From positions 6,840,622 to 6,904,621 of the forward strand of contig NZ_LT629771.1 of assembly GCF_900105175.1 (NCBI RefSeq): a stretch of 64,000 nt of DNA. The letters are read 5' to 3'. The DNA comes from Jiangella sp. DSM 45060 (GTDB lineage: Bacteria > Actinomycetota > Actinomycetes > Jiangellales > Jiangellaceae). Both the position numbers and the translations under genes were made by a program. Below the pieces are notes generated by a model, which did no database searches, had not been told where the DNA came from, and was given only the letters and a program-made list of their open reading frames with translations. Positions 59,791-64,000 of this stretch are shown piece by piece. Numbering within the stretch: position 1 is the stretch's first letter; every line of letters starts with the position of its first letter.

Positions 59791-60653
59791 CGGCGCAGCA
59801 GCGCCCGCAGCTCGGCGACGACCGCGGCCGGGTCCTGCTCGGCCATGAAGTGCCCGGCCGTCGTGGTGCTGTGCCGCAGGTCGTCCGCCCACGCCTTCCA
59901 GAGCCCGGCCGCGTCGTAGCCGAGCGCCGCGCCCCAGTCCTGTTGGACGACGGTCACCGGCATCGCCAGCCGCCGCCCGGCCGCCCGGTCCGCCGCGTCG
60001 TGCTCGACGTCGATGCCGGCAGAGGCGCGGTAGTCGGCCACGATCGACGGGACGGCAGCGGCACAGGCCCGCAGGTACTCGGCCCGCACGTCGGCCGGGA
60101 TCGCGGCCGGATCGGCGCCCCACTGGTCCAGGAAGAAGCCGAAGAACTCGTCCGGAGCCCCGGCGATCAGCCGTTCCGGCAGCCCCGGCGGCTGCGCCAT
60201 CAGGTACAGGTGGAACGCCACCGCCGCGGACGCGCCGTGCAGCACGTCCCACATGTCCAGCGTCGGCAGCACGTCGAGGATCGCGAGGTGGGTCACGCGG
60301 TCCGGGTGGTCCAGGCCGGCCCGGAACGCCACCAGCGCGCCGCGGTCGTGGCCGGCCAGCGCGAACCGCTCGTGCCCGAGGTGCGCGGCCAGCGCGACGG
60401 CGTCGGCGGCCATGGTCCGCTTCGCATAGCCGTCGACGGGCTTGTCGCTGCGGCCGTAGCCGCGCAGGTCGGGCACGATGACGGTGTGGTCGGCGGCCAG
60501 GTCGGCGGCGACGTGCCGCCACATCAGGTGGGTCTGCGGGAACCCGTGCAGCAGCACGACCGGACGGCCGCTGCCGCCGAGGGCGACGTTCAGCGTGACG
60601 TCGCCGTCGCCGGGCACCCGCCGGTACTCGAAGTCGGCGATGGTGGGCGTCAT
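59787..60653 (-). CDS. Alpha/beta hydrolase (epoxide hydrolase / haloacetate dehalogenase-like)
   Basis: This 288-residue hydrolase has VVLLHGFPQTHLMW, an Asp nucleophile D103 in ALAGHDRGALVAFR and the base His in AGHFMAEQDP. The D-R start resembles fluoroacetate dehalogenase, but the second Arg of that family (R114) is replaced by Leu, so epoxide hydrolase or another activity is as likely. ATG at 60653 follows GAGGAGA. The stop codon lies in the boundary of the MITE-like element. Confidence 0.8.
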   Translation of the reverse strand: MTPTIADFEYRRVPGDGDVTLNVALGGSGRPVVLLHGFPQTHLMWRHVAADLAADHTVIVPDLRGYGRSDKPVDGYAKRTMAADAVALAAHLGHERFALAGHDRGALVAFRAGLDHPDRVTHLAILDVLPTLDMWDVLHGASAAVAFHLYLMAQPPGLPERLIAGAPDEFFGFFLDQWGADPAAIPADVRAEYLRACAAAVPSIVADYRASAGIDVEHDAADRAAGRRLAMPVTVVQQDWGAALGYDAAGLWKAWADDLRHSTTTAGHFMAEQDPAAVVAELRALLRR

Positions 60654-60717
60654 GGCTCTCCTCTGGGTGATCCTGGGGTGTGTGTCTCCCAGCGTCCGGC
60701 CCGCCGATGAGCGTTCG

Positions 60718-62661
60718 ATGAGCACCCGGTTCGGCGTGCTCGGCCCCGTGGCGGCGTGGTCCGGCGATCAGGACGTCGACCTCAAGGGGCCGCGGCACCG
60801 CGAGGTGCTGGCCCGGCTGATCGTGGCGCGCGGCCGCGTCGTCCCGGTGCGGCGGATCGTCGCCGACCTGTGGGAGTCGCCGCCCGACGGCGCCGTCGTC
60901 GCGGTCCGTACGTTCGTCGCCGCGCTGCGCCGGGCGCTGGAGCCGCACCGCGCACCGCGCTCTCCGGCGACGTTGCTGGTCACCGAGGGTCCGGGCTACG
61001 CGCTGCGGGCCACCGCGGACGCCGTCGACGCGTGGCGGTTCGCGGCGGCGGTCGACGCGGCGGGTGGCGCGGCGCCGGCCGAGGCGCTGCCGCTGCTGGA
61101 CGACGCGCTCGCGCTGTGGCGCGGCCCCGCCTACGCCGACTTCGCCGCGGCCGCCTGGGCGGCGCCGGAGCGGACCCGGCTGACCGAGCTGCGGCTGACG
61201 GCGGTCGAGCGGCGGGCCGAGGCGCTGCTGGCGCTGAGCCGCCCCGCCGACGCCGTCCCCGACCTCGACGCGCACGTCGCCGAGCACCCGTGGCGCGAGG
61301 ACGCGTGGCGGCTGCTGGCGCTCGCGCTGTACCGCACCGGGCGCCAGGCCGACGCGCTGGACGTGCTGCGGCGGGCCCGGTCCTTGCTCGGCGACGAGCT
61401 CGGCGTCGACCCCGGGCCGCGGCTGCGGCAACTGGAGACCGACCTGCTCCGCCAGGAGGTGCCGGTCGACGCCGTCGGCCGGGTGTGGGCCGACGCCGCC
61501 GCGGCGTACGACCAGACGGTGGCCGCGGGCGCGCCCGGGCGGCTGGAGTCGACCGTCGGGCTGCTGCGGGTGCTCGCGCTCACCGGCGGTCACGGGCTCG
61601 CGGCGGCGCAGGAGCAGCGGGTGGCCGCGGTCGCCGCCGCCGAGCAGCTGGGCGATCCGGAGCTGACGGCTCGGGTCATCGGCAGCTACGACGTGCCCGG
61701 CGTCTGGACCCGGTCGGACCATCCGGACCGCTCGGCCCGCGTGGTCGCGGCGGCCGAGCGCACGCTGGCCGCGCTGCCGCCGTCCGCCCCGCCCGCGACC
61801 CGCGCCCGGCTGCTGGCGACCGTCGCGATGGAGTCGCGCGGCGCCCGCTCACCCCGTCCGGCCGAGGCCGCCGAGGCGGAGCGGATCGCCCGGGAGCTGC
61901 ACGACCCCGCGCTGCTGGCGTTCGCGCTGAACGCGGCGTTCCTGCAGACGTTCCAGCGGGCCGGGCTGGCGCCGGCGCGCGACGCCATCGGGGCCGAGCT
62001 GGTCGCGCTGGCGTCGGCGCACGGGTTGTCGGCGTTCGAGATCCTCGGCCGGCTGGTGCGCATGCAGGCGCGGGCCGCGCTGGGCGACTTCGCGTCGGCC
62101 GACGAGCACGCCGCCGCGGCCGACGAGCTGGGCCGCCGGCACGAGCGGCCGCTGGTCGACGTGTTCACCCGCTGGTACCGGGCGGTGCGGCTGGCGTCCA
62201 CGGGCGGTGCCGACGCCGTCGACGACGCCGAGGCCGCCTACCGCGCGGCGGCAGCCCGGCTGGAGGGCGCCGGCATGCCCGGCCTGGAGCGCGGGCTGCT
62301 GCCGCTGGCGCTGCTCTGCCTGCGGGTCTGGCGCGATCGGCCGCTGACCTTCCCCGACGACACAGACTGGGGCCCGTACGCGCCCTGGGCCCGGCCGCTG
62401 CTCCTGCTGGCCCGCGGCCGCCGCGCCGACGCCGCCGCGGCACTGCGGGTGCTGCCCGAGCCGCCGCGCGACCTGCTGGTCGAGGCCACCTGGTGCCTGG
62501 CCGGGCGGGCCGCCCTGCAGGCAGGCGACCACGCGCTCGCGGCCCGGGCCCGGGCCGCCCTGGCGCCGGCGGCCGGCGAGCTGGCCGGGGCCGGCAGCGG
62601 CGTCCTCACCGCCGGACCCGTGGCGCTGCACCTCGCCGCGCTGGACACTGGACTGTCATGA
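60718..62661 (+). CDS. BTAD-domain transcriptional regulator (SARP-like)
   Basis: This 647-residue regulator has an OmpR-type winged helix in residues 1-90 (FGVLGPVAAWSGDQDVDLKG, then VPVRRIVADLWESPPDGAVV), a BTAD domain in about 95-245 (AFRTG-like DAWRLLALALYRTGRQADAL) and a C-terminal TPR-like helical domain of 390 residues, with no NB-ARC ATPase motif. It is divergent from the alpha/beta hydrolase and overlaps the downstream decarboxylase gene by ATGA. It may regulate both. Confidence 0.85.
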   Translation: MSTRFGVLGPVAAWSGDQDVDLKGPRHREVLARLIVARGRVVPVRRIVADLWESPPDGAVVAVRTFVAALRRALEPHRAPRSPATLLVTEGPGYALRATADAVDAWRFAAAVDAAGGAAPAEALPLLDDALALWRGPAYADFAAAAWAAPERTRLTELRLTAVERRAEALLALSRPADAVPDLDAHVAEHPWREDAWRLLALALYRTGRQADALDVLRRARSLLGDELGVDPGPRLRQLETDLLRQEVPVDAVGRVWADAAAAYDQTVAAGAPGRLESTVGLLRVLALTGGHGLAAAQEQRVAAVAAAEQLGDPELTARVIGSYDVPGVWTRSDHPDRSARVVAAAERTLAALPPSAPPATRARLLATVAMESRGARSPRPAEAAEAERIARELHDPALLAFALNAAFLQTFQRAGLAPARDAIGAELVALASAHGLSAFEILGRLVRMQARAALGDFASADEHAAAADELGRRHERPLVDVFTRWYRAVRLASTGGADAVDDAEAAYRAAAARLEGAGMPGLERGLLPLALLCLRVWRDRPLTFPDDTDWGPYAPWARPLLLLARGRRADAAAALRVLPEPPRDLLVEATWCLAGRAALQAGDHALAARARAALAPAAGELAGAGSGVLTAGPVALHLAALDTGLS

Positions 62662-64000
62662 GCGCTCCACGCGATGACTTCGACGCCGCCCTGGAGGTCG
62701 CCAGCGCGCGCGCCCGGGCCTGGCTGCACGGATTGGACGAGCGGATCGTGCGTGCCGAGGTGGGCGCCGACGACGTCCGGGCGGCGCTGGGCACGTCGTT
62801 GCCCGACGGGCCGTCCGACCCGGCCGAGGTGGTGCGGCTGCTGGCCGACGCGGCGGAACCGGGGCTGGTGGCGACGCCGTCGGGGCGGTTCTTCGGCTTC
62901 GTCATCGGCGGCACGCTGCCGGCCGCGCTGGCGGCGGACTGGCTGGTCAGCGCGTGGGACCAGAACGCCGCCCTGCGTGCCGCCAGCCCGGCCGGCACCG
63001 CCGTCGACGACATCGCGGCGGCCTGGCTGCTCGACCTGCTGGGGCTGCCGTCCGGCGCGGGCGTCGGGTTCGTCACCGGCGCGACCATGGCGAACTTCGC
63101 CGGTCTGGCGGCCGCACGCGACTTCGTCCTGGCCCGGGCCGGCTGGGACGTCGGCGAGCACGGGCTGGCCGGGGCGCCGCGGGTCCGGGTACTGGTCGGC
63201 CGGGAGCGGCACGACTCCGTCGACTCCGCGCTGCGCTACCTCGGGCTCGGCGCGCCCGAGACCGTCGCCGTCGACGACGAGGGCCGCATGCGGGCCGACG
63301 CGTGCGCCGAGGCGCTGCGGGACGGCCCGCCGACCATCGTCTGCCTGCAGGCCGGCAACATCCACTCCGGCGGCTTCGACCCGTTCGCCGAGATCATCCC
63401 GGCCGCTCACGCCATCGGCGCCTGGGTGCACGTCGACGGCGCGTTCGGGCTGTGGGCGGGCGCGTCAGGGCGGACCCGCGGGCTGCTCGCGGGCGCCGAG
63501 ACCGCCGACTCGTGGGCCACCGACGCGCACAAGACGCTCAACGTGCCGTACGACAGCGGCATCGTCGCGGTCCGCGACCCCGCGGCCCTGCGCTCGGCCA
63601 TGAGCTACCACGCGGACTACCTGGTCACCGACGCGAGCTACCTCGAGCCTTACGAGCGGGTGCCGGAGCTGTCGCGGCGGGCGCGGTCGGTGCCGGTGTG
63701 GGCGGCGCTGCGTTCGCTCGGCCGGTCCGGGCTGGCCGAGCTGGTCGACCGTCTGTGCCGGCACGCGACCGCCTTCGCCGACGGCATCCGCCGCGACGTC
63801 CCCGGCGCCGAGGTGCTCAACGACGTCGTGTTCACCCAGGTCTGCCTCGCCTTCGGCGACGACGCCCGTACGCGCGAGGTCGGCCGGCGGCTGATGGCCG
63901 ACGGCACCGTCTGGATGACCGGCTCCCGGTGGCGCGGGCGCGAGGTGTTGCGCATCTCGGTGAGCAACTGGTCCACCGACGACGCCGACGTCGCCCGCGG
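62658..64000 (+). CDS. PLP-dependent decarboxylase, partial (right edge)
   Basis: At least 447 residues are present; the gene runs off the window. It is a group II (GAD/DDC-like) fold-type I enzyme: GFVIGGTLPAALAADWLVSA, GFVTGATMANFAGLAAARDF, VHVDGAFGLWAGA and the Schiff-base K292 in TDAHKTLNVPYD. It probably decarboxylates an amino acid to an amine; the specific substrate is unknown. It overlaps the BTAD regulator stop, so it is part of the same transcript. Confidence 0.88.
   Translation, partial: MSAPRDDFDAALEVASARARAWLHGLDERIVRAEVGADDVRAALGTSLPDGPSDPAEVVRLLADAAEPGLVATPSGRFFGFVIGGTLPAALAADWLVSAWDQNAALRAASPAGTAVDDIAAAWLLDLLGLPSGAGVGFVTGATMANFAGLAAARDFVLARAGWDVGEHGLAGAPRVRVLVGRERHDSVDSALRYLGLGAPETVAVDDEGRMRADACAEALRDGPPTIVCLQAGNIHSGGFDPFAEIIPAAHAIGAWVHVDGAFGLWAGASGRTRGLLAGAETADSWATDAHKTLNVPYDSGIVAVRDPAALRSAMSYHADYLVTDASYLEPYERVPELSRRARSVPVWAALRSLGRSGLAELVDRLCRHATAFADGIRRDVPGAEVLNDVVFTQVCLAFGDDARTREVGRRLMADGTVWMTGSRWRGREVLRISVSNWSTDDADVAR

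Noticed and set aside
59787..60653. Firm call as fluoroacetate dehalogenase
   Set aside because: The nucleophile D-R is present but the second carboxylate-binding Arg of that family is Leu here.

Overview
The window is GC-rich chromosomal DNA from a mycothiol-using actinobacterium. The signs are GTG/TTG starts, GTGA/ATGA stop-start overlaps, many leaderless promoters (TANNNT six bases before the start codon), a mycothiol-dependent maleylpyruvate isomerase, F420-type luciferase-like oxidoreductases and a BTAD regulator. The sequence alone does not fix the genus.

Positions 1-9.3 kb are an accessory region. Two 3' halves of a proline tRNA (3105-3151 and 9238-9283) look like attachment sites left by tRNA-Pro-targeting integrative elements. 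Before the first site lie an McrB-N-like/DUF3883 pair split by a frameshift, a PIN toxin-antitoxin pair and two unknown genes. Between the sites lie an IS481-type transposase relic, other gene debris, a MarR-controlled haloalkane dehalogenase plus quinone-oxidoreductase-like pair, and a small heat-shock cluster (Hsp20, small ORF, J-domain protein, divergent HSP18-type regulator). No integrase is visible.

Positions 9.4-14.7 kb hold an HD-GYP/LuxR protein, an alpha/beta hydrolase, a luciferase-like oxidoreductase with a YczE-like membrane protein, and a divergent LysR regulator.

Positions 14.8-34.9 kb are the most striking part. An IclR regulator is divergent from a tightly packed 17-gene run on the plus strand. 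It encodes two FAD aromatic hydroxylases, a benzoylformate-decarboxylase-like ThDP enzyme, an aldehyde dehydrogenase, an enolase-superfamily protein, a malate/lactate-type dehydrogenase, a LigB-type ring-cleavage dioxygenase, a LigJ-like 4-oxalomesaconate hydratase, three tandem RraA/aldolase-like proteins, a complete gentisate module (cupin dioxygenase, mycothiol-dependent isomerase, FAH hydrolase) and a Fe3+-type ABC importer scattered among the enzymes. The inferred job is uptake and degradation of a hydroxylated aromatic side-chain acid through two ring-cleavage routes.

Positions 35-51 kb are mostly ordinary: ctaD, a DksA-like zinc-finger protein, a small operon behind a 14-bp-arm palindrome (mini-cupin, DUF488, Cys-containing HTH regulator, membrane protein), folA-thyA, a membrane glycosyltransferase-like protein, AraC and LuxR regulators, a receiver/GAF-kinase pair, an aldo/keto reductase, and a LysR flanked by two beta-lactamase-fold genes.

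Positions 51.2-58.7 kb (minus strand) are an amino-sugar operon: GntR/UTRA regulator, sugar ABC binding protein and two permeases without ATPase, a BadF-type kinase, NanE epimerase, a neutral-ceramidase-like protein and a SIS protein. The window ends with a NIPSNAP protein, a 167-bp MITE-like element with 20-bp perfect inverted ends in CTAG, an alpha/beta hydrolase, a BTAD regulator and a PLP decarboxylase cut by the right edge.
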